A stretch of 6,344 nucleotides of DNA, taken from Thermoflexales bacterium (GTDB taxonomy: Bacteria; Chloroflexota; Anaerolineae; B4-G1; SLSP01). The stretch spans positions 1 through 6,344 of the forward strand of contig SLSP01000088.1 in NCBI GenBank assembly GCA_007130345.1. The letters are read 5' to 3'. The translations under genes and the position numbers were made by a program. Of this stretch, positions 1 to 5,968 are shown in pieces (the stretch's first letter is position 1; each line of letters starts with the position of its first letter). Below the pieces are notes generated by a model that ran no database searches, had not been told where the DNA came from, and saw only the letters and a program-made list of their open reading frames with translations.

Positions 1-239
1 AGAAGCAGGAGCGCGTAGAAGGGCAGCATCAGCGCGACCAGTTGGCGGATGTAGCCGAATTTGACGCCCACCGCGAGGCAGGCCAGGGTCAACGCCAGAG
101 CCAGCAACCCGCCCAGCACCGGACTTTCCCACACGAACGCCACCAGCGTCACCACCGCGAGAATAAAGAGCTTGGGGCGAAAGTCCAGGCGGGTGAAGAA
201 CGAGTCGCGCTCCACCGTCTGGAAGGTCAGCGCGCCCAT
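1..239 (-). CDS. ecfT: ECF transporter transmembrane component EcfT (N-terminal 79 residues, cut by window edge)
   Basis: EcfT is the membrane scaffold that couples ATP hydrolysis by the EcfA subunits to movement of the S component in ECF-type importers. I read this frame by hand from the ATG at 237-239. It begins MGALTFQTVERDSFFTRLDF, followed by RPKLFILAVVT. A short soluble N-terminus with an 'RLDFRPKL' stretch just before the first membrane helix is typical of EcfT (CbiQ family). Two hydrophobic segments follow (about residues 24-37 and 41-58), then a third begins near residue 67 and runs off the window. The start overlaps the end of the ATPase gene by 13 nt (227-239), which points to translational coupling. 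The C-terminal coupling helices with the Ala-Arg-Gly-type motifs lie outside the window and cannot be checked. Family assignment is fairly secure because of position and N-terminal pattern; the rest is missing. Confidence 0.82.
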   Translation of the reverse strand, partial: MGALTFQTVERDSFFTRLDFRPKLFILAVVTLVAFVWESPVLGGLLALALTLACLAVGVKFGYIRQLVALMLPFYALLL

Positions 240-1978
240 CGTTGCTCCTCGGCCCACGCGATGGGCTGCCCGGCGACGCAGGCCGCCACCTCGTCGGGCG
301 TCAGCAGCGGATAGTCGCCCGCGTCGCTGGCCCGCAGCGCTCGCGCCAGGAAGACGGCTTGGGGCGGCGTGAGGTAGGTCGCGCGCAGCAGGTCGATGGC
401 GTGGTAAGCCCGGCGGATGGGGGCATCCAGCAGCAGCGTGCCCTTCCCCATCACCAGCACGCGCTCGGCGTACTCCGGCATCAGGTAAAGGTGATGGGTG
501 ATGATGATGACGGTCTTGCCCATCTGATGTAGCTCGCGGCTGATGTCGAGGATGTACCGCGCGCCGCGATAGTCCTGGCCCGTGGTCGGCTCGTCGAAGA
601 TGATGACGTCGGGCCGCATCGCCAGAATCGCCGCGATCACCACGCGGGCGCGGTCGCCTCTGGGCAAGGCCAGCGGATGCTGATCGCGGGCCGCGCGCAG
701 GCCCATCGCCTGGAGGCTCTCATCCACGCGCGCGTCCACCTCGGCTTGGGGATACTTCAGGTTCTTGAGGGCAAACGCGACCTCATCCGCCACCGTCGCG
801 TTGAAAATCTGGCTGTCGGGATTCTGCGCCACGTAGCCAATCCGCCGGGCCAATCCGCTGACCGATAGGTCTCGCGTGCTTGTCCCCCCCACCCGTGCAT
901 CGCCGCGCGTCGGTTCCAGCAACTTAAGGAAGTGCTTGACCAGCGTGCTCTTCCCCGCGCCGTTCTGGCCGATGATGAGGACGTACTCGCCCGCGCGGAT
1001 GTCGAGGGTGATGCCGCGCAGCGCGTGAGTGCCGTCGTTGTAGACGTGGTGCAAATCCCGCGCCGCGAGCAACGGCTCGCCCAGCACCGGGCGCGGCGTC
1101 GGCGGGGCGGCAGGAGGCGGCGCTGCTGGATCGCGCATCCGCTCCAGCGCGGCGATTCCCGCGTCCAGGCGCACGGGGATGTGAGGGACGCGGACGCCCC
1201 GCTCGCGCATCCGAGAGAAGCTCTGGGCCACCTGCGGCGGGCGCAGGTCGGCAGCAAGTAACCGGGGGATGTCGCTGTAGATCGCATCGGGCGTGTCCAC
1301 CTGGAGCAGCGCCCCTTCGACGAGCAGGGCCACCCGGTCAGCGTACTCGGCCAGCTCCTCGGCGGCGTGGCCGGACAGCAGAACGGTGACGCCCAGCTCG
1401 CGGTTCAGCTCGCTGACCGTGGCGAAGACCTCCCGCGCCCCCACCGGATCGAGTTGCGAGGTCGGCTCGTCCAAAATCAACAGCGCGGGCTGGATCGCCA
1501 GGGCTGCCGCGATAGCCAATCGCTGCTTCTGCCCGCCGGAAAGCTCGTGGGGATGCTTCTTCTCCGTGCCTTCGAGGCGCACGGCTTCGAGCGCGCGGGG
1601 GATGCGGGCGATAATCTCCTCGCGGGGCACCTTCAGATTCTCCAACGCGAAGGCGATCTCGTTTTCTACCGAGGTGGCGATAAGCTGCGTCTCCGGGTCC
1701 TCGAAGACCAGGCCCACGCGCCGCGCCAGCACGCTGATGGGGTGCTCCAGCGTGTCGAATCCGGCGACGCGGACGTGACCGAAGAAGCGCCCGCCGTAGA
1801 ACTGCGGCACAATCCCGTTGAGCGCGAGGCATAGCGTCGTCTTACCGGCCCCCGTCGGCCCAATCAGGCCCAGAAACTCGCCCGGCTGGATGTCCAGGCT
1901 GATGTCGTGTAACGCCAGCGACCGCACGCGCGGGTACTGATAGGAGACACACGCCATCGTAACCAGGGCTGATTCCAT
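227..1978 (-). CDS. ecfA: Fused double ATP-binding protein of an ECF transporter (EcfA-EcfA', 583 aa)
   Basis: Two ABC ATPase domains in one chain power an ECF importer at the inner face of the membrane. Domain 1 (about residues 4-225) has Walker A GPTGAGKT (40-47), signature ELSGGQKQR (145-153), Walker B LLILDEPT (166-173) and H-loop His204. Domain 2 (about 303-520) has Walker A GQNGAGKST (337-345), Walker B VIIFDEPT (458-465) and H-loop His495. Its signature is degenerate: LPRGDRAR (438-445) stands where LSGGQ is expected. The Q-loop of domain 1 reads VFEDPETQ, with Glu93 where Gln is usual; domain 2 keeps Gln385. An Ala/Pro-rich linker (about 283-297) joins the domains. The start is the ATG at 1976-1978, 11 nt after the S-component stop. 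The frame stays open upstream to 2416, but that part overlaps the S-component gene and shows no ATPase homology. The last 13 nt overlap ecfT. Most ECF systems use two separate genes, ecfA1 and ecfA2. Confidence 0.93.
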   Translation of the reverse strand: MESALVTMACVSYQYPRVRSLALHDISLDIQPGEFLGLIGPTGAGKTTLCLALNGIVPQFYGGRFFGHVRVAGFDTLEHPISVLARRVGLVFEDPETQLIATSVENEIAFALENLKVPREEIIARIPRALEAVRLEGTEKKHPHELSGGQKQRLAIAAALAIQPALLILDEPTSQLDPVGAREVFATVSELNRELGVTVLLSGHAAEELAEYADRVALLVEGALLQVDTPDAIYSDIPRLLAADLRPPQVAQSFSRMRERGVRVPHIPVRLDAGIAALERMRDPAAPPPAAPPTPRPVLGEPLLAARDLHHVYNDGTHALRGITLDIRAGEYVLIIGQNGAGKSTLVKHFLKLLEPTRGDARVGGTSTRDLSVSGLARRIGYVAQNPDSQIFNATVADEVAFALKNLKYPQAEVDARVDESLQAMGLRAARDQHPLALPRGDRARVVIAAILAMRPDVIIFDEPTTGQDYRGARYILDISRELHQMGKTVIIITHHLYLMPEYAERVLVMGKGTLLLDAPIRRAYHAIDLLRATYLTPPQAVFLARALRASDAGDYPLLTPDEVAACVAGQPIAWAEEQRWAR

Positions 1979-1989
1979 AGCCCGCCGAC

Positions 1990-2778
1990 TCAATAGGCCG
2001 CGTACTTCGGCTTGACCAGGCCCACCGCTCGCAATCCGGCCAGCACGCCGGAGCCAATCACCGCGCCGACCGCGGCCCGCATCAGATGCTCTAGGGGCGA
2101 CACCGGGATCATGCTCGCCCAGACGAAGTCGGGCCAGCCCATCACCTGATAGACGATAAAGGCCGCCGTCAGGTGCGACAATCCGGCGACGCACCACGTC
2201 CCCAGGAACAGGGCCGGCGTCACGCGCTTCAAGTCGGCGCTGGACAGCCAGCTTCGAAATAGCTTGCGGGTGGGCAGAACGAAGAGCGCCAGTGCCGACC
2301 AGTTGATGAACGAGGCCAGCAGGAAAATCCCGCCATCGACGCCGTTGAGGACAATCGCCGATCCCGCGTAGAACGCATAGACCACGCCGAAGAACACGGC
2401 GATGGGCAATCCCCACGCCGCCCAGCGCCCCTTGCCGCCCAGAATCCCCCCGGCGAATCCGCCAGCCACGGCCCCGAGGACGGTGGCTATCGGAACGGCG
2501 CTATTCTGGGGGAAGAGGAACACGCCCAACAGTCCGCCTACTCCGGCGGCGAGCGCGCCGGCGACCGGCCCCAGAATCCAGCCCACCAGGGGATAGATGG
2601 CCTGGCTCAGAGGGAACCCGTTCCCCGCGCCCAACATCACAGAAAACGGGATGCCCGCCAGCACCATCACGACACCGGCCAACACAACAATATACGCGAT
2701 AGGCGCTCCCGCCACCGCGACAGTTTCCAGAGAGCGTACCTGACGCTCTTCTCCTGATGGTTTGATGTACATTTCCAT
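1990..2778 (-). CDS. ECF transporter S component (substrate-binding membrane protein, substrate unknown, 262 aa)
   Basis: This very hydrophobic protein is encoded directly upstream of the ECF ATPase and EcfT, the place expected for the substrate-capturing S component. About six to seven membrane segments are visible, near residues 19-42, 59-86, 96-113, 120-143, 148-168, 186-211 and 229-250. Glycine/alanine-rich helices such as GPVAGALAAGVGGLLG (70-85) and GAVAGGFAGGILGG (102-115) are typical of the fold. I cannot match it to BioY, ThiT, RibU, CbiM or another S component of known substrate, and its 262 residues exceed the roughly 170-220 common for vitamin S components. I chose the ATG at 2776-2778. 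A TTG at 2788-2790 is in frame, but it lies 1 nt from the Shine-Dalgarno sequence AAGGAG and is too close. The chosen ATG lies 13 nt from it, which is rather long; a further ATG follows at 2770-2772. Role is secure from context; substrate is not. Confidence 0.8.
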   Translation of the reverse strand: MEMYIKPSGEERQVRSLETVAVAGAPIAYIVVLAGVVMVLAGIPFSVMLGAGNGFPLSQAIYPLVGWILGPVAGALAAGVGGLLGVFLFPQNSAVPIATVLGAVAGGFAGGILGGKGRWAAWGLPIAVFFGVVYAFYAGSAIVLNGVDGGIFLLASFINWSALALFVLPTRKLFRSWLSSADLKRVTPALFLGTWCVAGLSHLTAAFIVYQVMGWPDFVWASMIPVSPLEHLMRAAVGAVIGSGVLAGLRAVGLVKPKYAAY

Positions 2779-2791
2779 GGTTTGACACAAA

Positions 2792-2797
2792 CTCCTT
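2792..2797 (-). promoter_or_regulatory. Shine-Dalgarno sequence AAGGAG before the S-component gene
   Basis: The minus strand reads AAGGAG, a near-perfect ribosome binding site. It sits 13 nt before the ATG at 2778 and only 1 nt before an in-frame TTG, so it argues against the TTG start. The spacing to the ATG is longer than the usual 5-9 nt, so the true start keeps some doubt. Confidence 0.6.
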
Positions 2798-2830
2798 AAA
2801 CGATTCGTGTGACTCTACTGAAAGAACCCT

Positions 2831-2845
2831 AAAAATCCGATTTTT
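2831..2845. repeat. Inverted repeat AAAAATC-C-GATTTTT
   Basis: The top strand reads AAAAATCCGATTTTT: two perfect 7-nt arms around one central base. As RNA it can only form a weak A-U stem with a 5-nt loop. As DNA it could be an operator for a dimeric repressor of the ECF operon. It lies inside the arms of the wider repeat at 2806-2811 and 2847-2852 (CGTGTG and CACACG), so the leader could fold as a branched or extended hairpin. The repeats are seen directly; any function is inference. Confidence 0.4.
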
Positions 2846-2873
2846 CCACACGCGACCTACTACATATATGAAA

Positions 2874-2885
2874 TTCGCACGCGAA
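2874..2885. repeat. Inverted repeat TTCGC-AC-GCGAA
   Basis: Perfect 5-nt arms surround a 2-nt centre, 22 nt downstream of the methyltransferase stop and next to A- and T-runs on both sides. As RNA it gives at best a 4-bp UUCG/CGAA stem with a 4-nt loop before a short U tract, a poor terminator for the R-M operon. It may equally be an operator site. I favour neither strongly. Confidence 0.35.
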
Positions 2886-2906
2886 AAATCTATCTCTAGT
2901 ACCAAT

Positions 2907-4445
2907 TCACGCACTCTGTAATCCCAAGGGTATCTGCTGTCGCCAGTTATCCGAGGAGCCTGGTGCGCGTCCCAGAGATTCCAGGGGATTCTCACTTCCC
3001 AGTTCTTTAGCCAGAGCCATCAAATCCAACCGGCGAAGAATGCCGGCTGTGATGGGACGTTTCTTGTCCCAGAAAATATAGGCGCTGAAAAACTCTTGAG
3101 CAATCTCAGAATTCAAGAGCGTGGCAAGATATTCCGCTTCTTCCTGGCTGTCACACGATATAAAATAACACGTATCGTCCAATACAACAGGTTTACCCGC
3201 ATACGGCCCGATAACGGCAAAATGCAAAGTCTTGTACAAACCGGATATAGCGACTTTCCACATCGCAAAAGCGTAGTCCCCGACTCCAAAAATAGAGAAA
3301 GGGGGACGATCTTTATACACTGCGCTCTTTCTGCTATCAAAGAACGCTTGGTGCTCTTGTAAATACTGCCACGTTCGCGGCGCATTATCCCGAATGGCGG
3401 TTGTGGCTTCCCCCACAAATTTCTGCGTGACCAACATCCACCTGGTTATATCGGCAACCTTGCCATTGGCAACATCAGAACTCTTGAGCATCGGATACAA
3501 GTAATCACTTTCCAACACATAAAGCTCTCCTAACTTATTCCTGTATCCCTCAGCCTCTTTTTCTAGCTCCATCACACGGGCAGCATCATGTTTGATACCA
3601 GAACGCCAGCGGTAATGCTCGCTTCCCTGCAAGTGTTTCCAGCGGTCATATAACCGGGGCCGCGAAATCAACTGGTCATCCCGAAGACCAAACGTGGCTG
3701 CGTGTACTTCCTCGGATAAGTCCCCATAGACTTTGCAAGACTGTTTTCGGGACGTTTTGCAAATTAGTAAGCCAGCGTCTGTAGAAACTCCGAAAATTTC
3801 ATGGGCGTCAAACAAATAGATCGATGAGCTTTCAAGCCGGAAGTCTTTTTCCCAGGCGTACTGCAAGACCTTGCGCGCCACGCTGGTTTTACATAACATA
3901 GCCAATACCGCATCGCGGTTTTGTATGTGCGCCAGCAGTTGGATCAGCATCCATTCTGAGATATCGAAATTGCTCTTGCCCGTGATCGCGTCAAGCCCCG
4001 AAAAATCCCACAGATTGGATTTTTCGGGGAGATTGTCGCTCCTCAACTTTGTCAACTCTGCGTTAGTGACCCACGGTGGATTACCGATAACCAGGATGGG
4101 TTCCGCCAAACTATCTAACAGGCCAGGCCAATCAAAGTCGAAGAAATCGCCTTGAGCGACTGTGACATGGCGCTGCTGCCCACGACCTTGCGTTGCAAGT
4201 GTTCCTTTGAGATGCTCAATATAATCAGCATTGATATCTATTCCCACAGCCGTCGCGGCTGACGGAAAATACTCCAGGGCCGATAGTAAAAAATTCCCCA
4301 TCCCGCAAGTCGGTTCAAGAATTGAACGGGGACGAATCCCCTTTTCGAAAAGCAGCGCGCAAACCTGTTCCGAAAAACTGCGCGGCGTTTGAAAATCCCC
4401 CCATTCTTTAGTGCGCTGATGCGGCTTCTGCGTCATCCTGCTCAC
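2907..4445 (-). CDS. Type II N6-adenine DNA methyltransferase (NPPW class), partner of the adjacent endonuclease (512 aa)
   Basis: This enzyme should transfer a methyl group from S-adenosylmethionine to the N6 of adenine in its target site, protecting host DNA from the nuclease encoded next to it. The order is that of a gamma-type amino-methyltransferase. A motif X region FQTPRSFSEQVCALL (18-32) comes first, then motif I ILEPTCGMGNFL (42-53, AdoMet binding), motif II GIDIN (68-72) and motif III GDFFDF (99-104). The catalytic motif IV is NPPW (122-125). The C-terminal half (about 255-480) should hold the target recognition domain, with a conserved-looking block GDYAFAMWKVAISGLYK (389-405). The start is uncertain. 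The GTG at 4443-4445 overlaps the nuclease stop by 4 nt (GTGA), typical of coupling, while an ATG lies three codons further in at 4434-4436; neither has a clear Shine-Dalgarno sequence. The target site cannot be predicted. It contains two GATATC sites. Its base composition is well below that of the neighbouring transporter genes. Confidence 0.9.
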   Translation of the reverse strand: MSRMTQKPHQRTKEWGDFQTPRSFSEQVCALLFEKGIRPRSILEPTCGMGNFLLSALEYFPSAATAVGIDINADYIEHLKGTLATQGRGQQRHVTVAQGDFFDFDWPGLLDSLAEPILVIGNPPWVTNAELTKLRSDNLPEKSNLWDFSGLDAITGKSNFDISEWMLIQLLAHIQNRDAVLAMLCKTSVARKVLQYAWEKDFRLESSSIYLFDAHEIFGVSTDAGLLICKTSRKQSCKVYGDLSEEVHAATFGLRDDQLISRPRLYDRWKHLQGSEHYRWRSGIKHDAARVMELEKEAEGYRNKLGELYVLESDYLYPMLKSSDVANGKVADITRWMLVTQKFVGEATTAIRDNAPRTWQYLQEHQAFFDSRKSAVYKDRPPFSIFGVGDYAFAMWKVAISGLYKTLHFAVIGPYAGKPVVLDDTCYFISCDSQEEAEYLATLLNSEIAQEFFSAYIFWDKKRPITAGILRRLDLMALAKELGSENPLESLGRAPGSSDNWRQQIPLGLQSA

Positions 4446-5095
4446 CGGATTCTGAAGACGCCCTCGATATCCCCGGCGTTGTCAATGGCCCGCGTATATT
4501 GCAGCCGCCATTGCAGCGCGTTGGAGATCGTCAAATAGCCTATGGATGGGGGATTTGCGAGAACTTCTTCAGCCAATTGACGCGCCGCAATTTCCTCGAC
4601 CGGTAAGCGCCGTTCTTCAAAGAAAGCCAGCACATCGTCTATGTTTCCTTGATTCTGAATGATTCGGCGCAAGCCTGATGTGGTTTGATAATCAGCCGTT
4701 CTAGATGCCTCCACAAATATCGTGTGGAGGATATTCATCCGTCCCGTTTGTGTGTCAGAATCCTCCTGTTTTTCATAGACAAAGACCAGAAGAGCATACC
4801 CCAATCCATAAATCTTCTGGCTGGCCGATCTGAATGGACAAGAGGACTGTGGTTGTGTGACACGGGTGACCTTCATATCCACGGCTAAACCGGGGAAATC
4901 AATACCTAAGGCGGAACTCCCGCGTTCGTATGTGTATTTAGTGCTCAAATAATCTTGAAACTTATGCTCGATATAGGTTCCTATGGCTTTACCATCCGTA
5001 ATAGCGTAAACCTCTGGGCCAGCATAACAGGATTCAATTTTAGCGAACTCGCCAGCTTCCACTCGCAAAGTCTCGATGGTTAATTCAGACTTCAT
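4442..5095 (-). CDS. Putative type II restriction endonuclease with PD-(D/E)XK core (217 aa)
   Basis: This is probably the cutting partner of the downstream methyltransferase, whose start overlaps this stop. The motif IDFPGLAVDMK (65-75) supplies Asp66, Asp73 and Lys75, the D-x6-D-x-K pattern of a metal-dependent PD-(D/E)XK nuclease. Glu43 in TYIEHKF (40-46) is a good candidate for the helix glutamate. The D-to-acid-to-K spacing is the same as Asp70-Glu77-Lys79 of MutH, so a MutH/Sau3AI-like fold is possible. A block QPQSSCPFRSASQKIYGLGY (81-100) follows, then the hydrophobic strand ALLVFVYEK (101-109). The C-terminal part (about 150-217) is mostly helical and may bind DNA. I do not recognise a named enzyme or a cleavage site. 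The ATG at 5093-5095 has a good Shine-Dalgarno AAGGAG (5100-5105) 4 nt upstream. Nuclease role rests on motif plus neighbour; confidence in the exact family is low. Confidence 0.8.
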   Translation of the reverse strand: MKSELTIETLRVEAGEFAKIESCYAGPEVYAITDGKAIGTYIEHKFQDYLSTKYTYERGSSALGIDFPGLAVDMKVTRVTQPQSSCPFRSASQKIYGLGYALLVFVYEKQEDSDTQTGRMNILHTIFVEASRTADYQTTSGLRRIIQNQGNIDDVLAFFEERRLPVEEIAARQLAEEVLANPPSIGYLTISNALQWRLQYTRAIDNAGDIEGVFRIR

Positions 5096-5150
5096 TGCTC
5101 TCCTTATAAGCGCAGCAAACTATAGGGCATACCCTCACGACAGGTCATGA
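5096..5150 (-). promoter_or_regulatory. Candidate promoter and ribosome site for the second R-M pair
   Basis: Within this 55-nt gap the minus strand offers a -10 box TATAGT (5119-5124, five of six consensus bases) and, 18 nt upstream, a weak -35 box ATGACC (5143-5148, four of six). The Shine-Dalgarno AAGGAG (5100-5105) sits 4 nt before the ATG. A small inverted repeat AGGGCATACCCT (5124-5135, top strand) touches the -10 box and could be an operator. An 8-nt palindrome GTCATGAC (5144-5151) overlaps the -35 box. If active, it would let the second nuclease and methyltransferase be expressed separately from the EcoRV-like pair. Consensus matching only. Confidence 0.35.
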
Positions 5151-5948
5151 CTATTTTCTACGGGGAGCGCGCTCACGCCAAGCCCAGTACTCGTCCAGGT
5201 TTCTGTAAGGCGGTTCTTCCAAATCGATAGCTTGTGCCATATCTTTGGTGAGATAATTCATCCAGTAATCATCAAAAATTTCTTGTCCATAAGGCGCAAA
5301 TGGCCCCGCGCCGGACAATAGTGCCTCCATATCTCTTACCGAACCTATATTTTTGGTATTGCCGCTGCCTGGCTTATCCGAGGCAATACGCCATTTTTCT
5401 TGAAGCAAGAACTCGAACGCGTTGACCACCGACACAATATCCTGAAGATCATCCAGGGTATAAATACGGCGTTCATCCACAAATTCATCGCTGCGTGCGT
5501 AAATCACCCCCAAGACAAAATGCGCGGCATATTCCTGATAGGGAAACATGATATTCTTCGCCGATTGACGCTGTCGAAAATACCCGGTAAAAGCCCCCAA
5601 TGTAAATCCACTTACCCGATTCGGGTTTATCTTGTACGTACTCTTGAAATCCACCGCGATTTTGACGCCATCCGGCGCTATCAAACTGATATCGGGATAG
5701 TAGTTTTGATGCTCTGCAAGGACCAACTTGTATCCATGCATAATTGAGAATTCGGAAATAACCGGGAAGAGCAATAGTTCTATAATTTTTGACACCACCT
5801 TGGTATCTACCGACAAGGTGTAGATGTTCCGATAAACATCGATGAACCCCTTGACAACCCAATCACCTTGCTCAGTTGCCAATGTCTGCCGAAATCTCTC
5901 GAAATATGGCAGCAATGCCGCCTGAAAATCAGAAATCGATGTTGTCAT
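5151..5948 (-). CDS. EcoRV-family type II restriction endonuclease, predicted to cut GATATC (265 aa)
   Basis: This homodimeric nuclease should cut unmethylated foreign DNA. From memory of the EcoRV sequence (245 aa) the match runs through most of the protein. SVDTKVVSKIIELL (46-59) matches EcoRV GSDTKVLSTIFELF, and HQNYYPDISL (80-89) matches QQNHYPDFTL. IAVDFKSTY (97-105) matches IAIDIKTTY, FTLGAFTGYF (115-124) matches FTLGGYTSFI, and KNIMFPYQEY (131-140) matches KNIVYPFDQY. GSGNTKNIGS (194-203) matches GSGNTTNIGS. The catalytic set is intact: Asp86, Asp100 and Lys102 (EcoRV Asp74, Asp90, Lys92), with Glu57 for Glu45. The base-reading R-loop GSGNT (194-198; EcoRV 182-186) and Q-loop Gln81 (Gln69) are kept, hence the GATATC prediction. 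The first 43 residues do not align and make it somewhat longer than EcoRV. The ATG at 5946-5948 has GAGG (5956-5959) 7 nt upstream and lies 20 nt after the methyltransferase stop. Family is very likely; specificity is inferred. Confidence 0.93.
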   Translation of the reverse strand: MTTSISDFQAALLPYFERFRQTLATEQGDWVVKGFIDVYRNIYTLSVDTKVVSKIIELLLFPVISEFSIMHGYKLVLAEHQNYYPDISLIAPDGVKIAVDFKSTYKINPNRVSGFTLGAFTGYFRQRQSAKNIMFPYQEYAAHFVLGVIYARSDEFVDERRIYTLDDLQDIVSVVNAFEFLLQEKWRIASDKPGSGNTKNIGSVRDMEALLSGAGPFAPYGQEIFDDYWMNYLTKDMAQAIDLEEPPYRNLDEYWAWRERAPRRK

Positions 5949-5968
5949 AAGCTGACCTCTCTGATAAA

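Larger units (their letters stand above)
2779..2906. other. A+T-rich intergenic junction and putative leader of the ECF operon
   Basis: This 128-nt stretch separates the second methyltransferase stop from the S-component start. It holds no credible gene. It contains the Shine-Dalgarno sequence of the S gene, a 12-nt inverted repeat at 2874-2885, a 15-nt one at 2831-2845, and a wider-spaced pair at 2806-2811 and 2847-2852. On the minus strand a TATATG around 2864-2869 could serve as a -10 box, but I see no good -35 box at the right distance, so I do not call a promoter. I do not recognise any riboswitch class in it. It also marks the step from low to high GC content. Confidence 0.5.

Noticed and set aside
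42..372. Plus-strand open frames opposite ecfT and the end of ecfA
   Set aside because: Arg/Ala/Gln-rich low-complexity translations typical of antisense frames in GC-rich coding DNA; the minus strand has clear homology there.
1293..1834. Open frames on both strands inside ecfA
   Set aside because: They lie wholly across the first ATPase domain, whose motifs are intact; no independent start signal or recognisable domain.
1979..2416. Upstream extension of the ATPase reading frame
   Set aside because: The frame is open, but it lies inside the S-component gene and its translation is Arg/Gly-rich without ABC homology. The ABC domain begins right after the ATG at 1978.
2874..2885. Strong rho-independent terminator after the R-M operon
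   Set aside because: The stem is only 4-5 bp, with a 2-4 nt loop and a short, broken U tract. It is kept only as an inverted repeat.
2501..2995. Minus-strand open frame bridging the methyltransferase end and the S-component start
   Set aside because: It overlaps both better-supported genes in another frame, has no homology that I can see, and its middle simply reads through the A+T-rich intergenic gap.
3096..3418. Overlapping plus- and minus-strand small open frames inside the second methyltransferase gene
   Set aside because: They overlap the methyltransferase C-terminal domain in other frames and show no domain, membrane segment or ribosome site.
5096..5150. C-protein operator (C-box) controlling the R-M genes
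   Set aside because: The short palindromes here do not match a C-box layout, and there is no helix-turn-helix controller gene in the window.
5400..5747. Plus-strand open frame opposite the EcoRV-like gene, considered as an antisense or antitoxin gene
   Set aside because: The residue pattern is a mirror of the coding strand, and I saw no convincing Shine-Dalgarno sequence or promoter.
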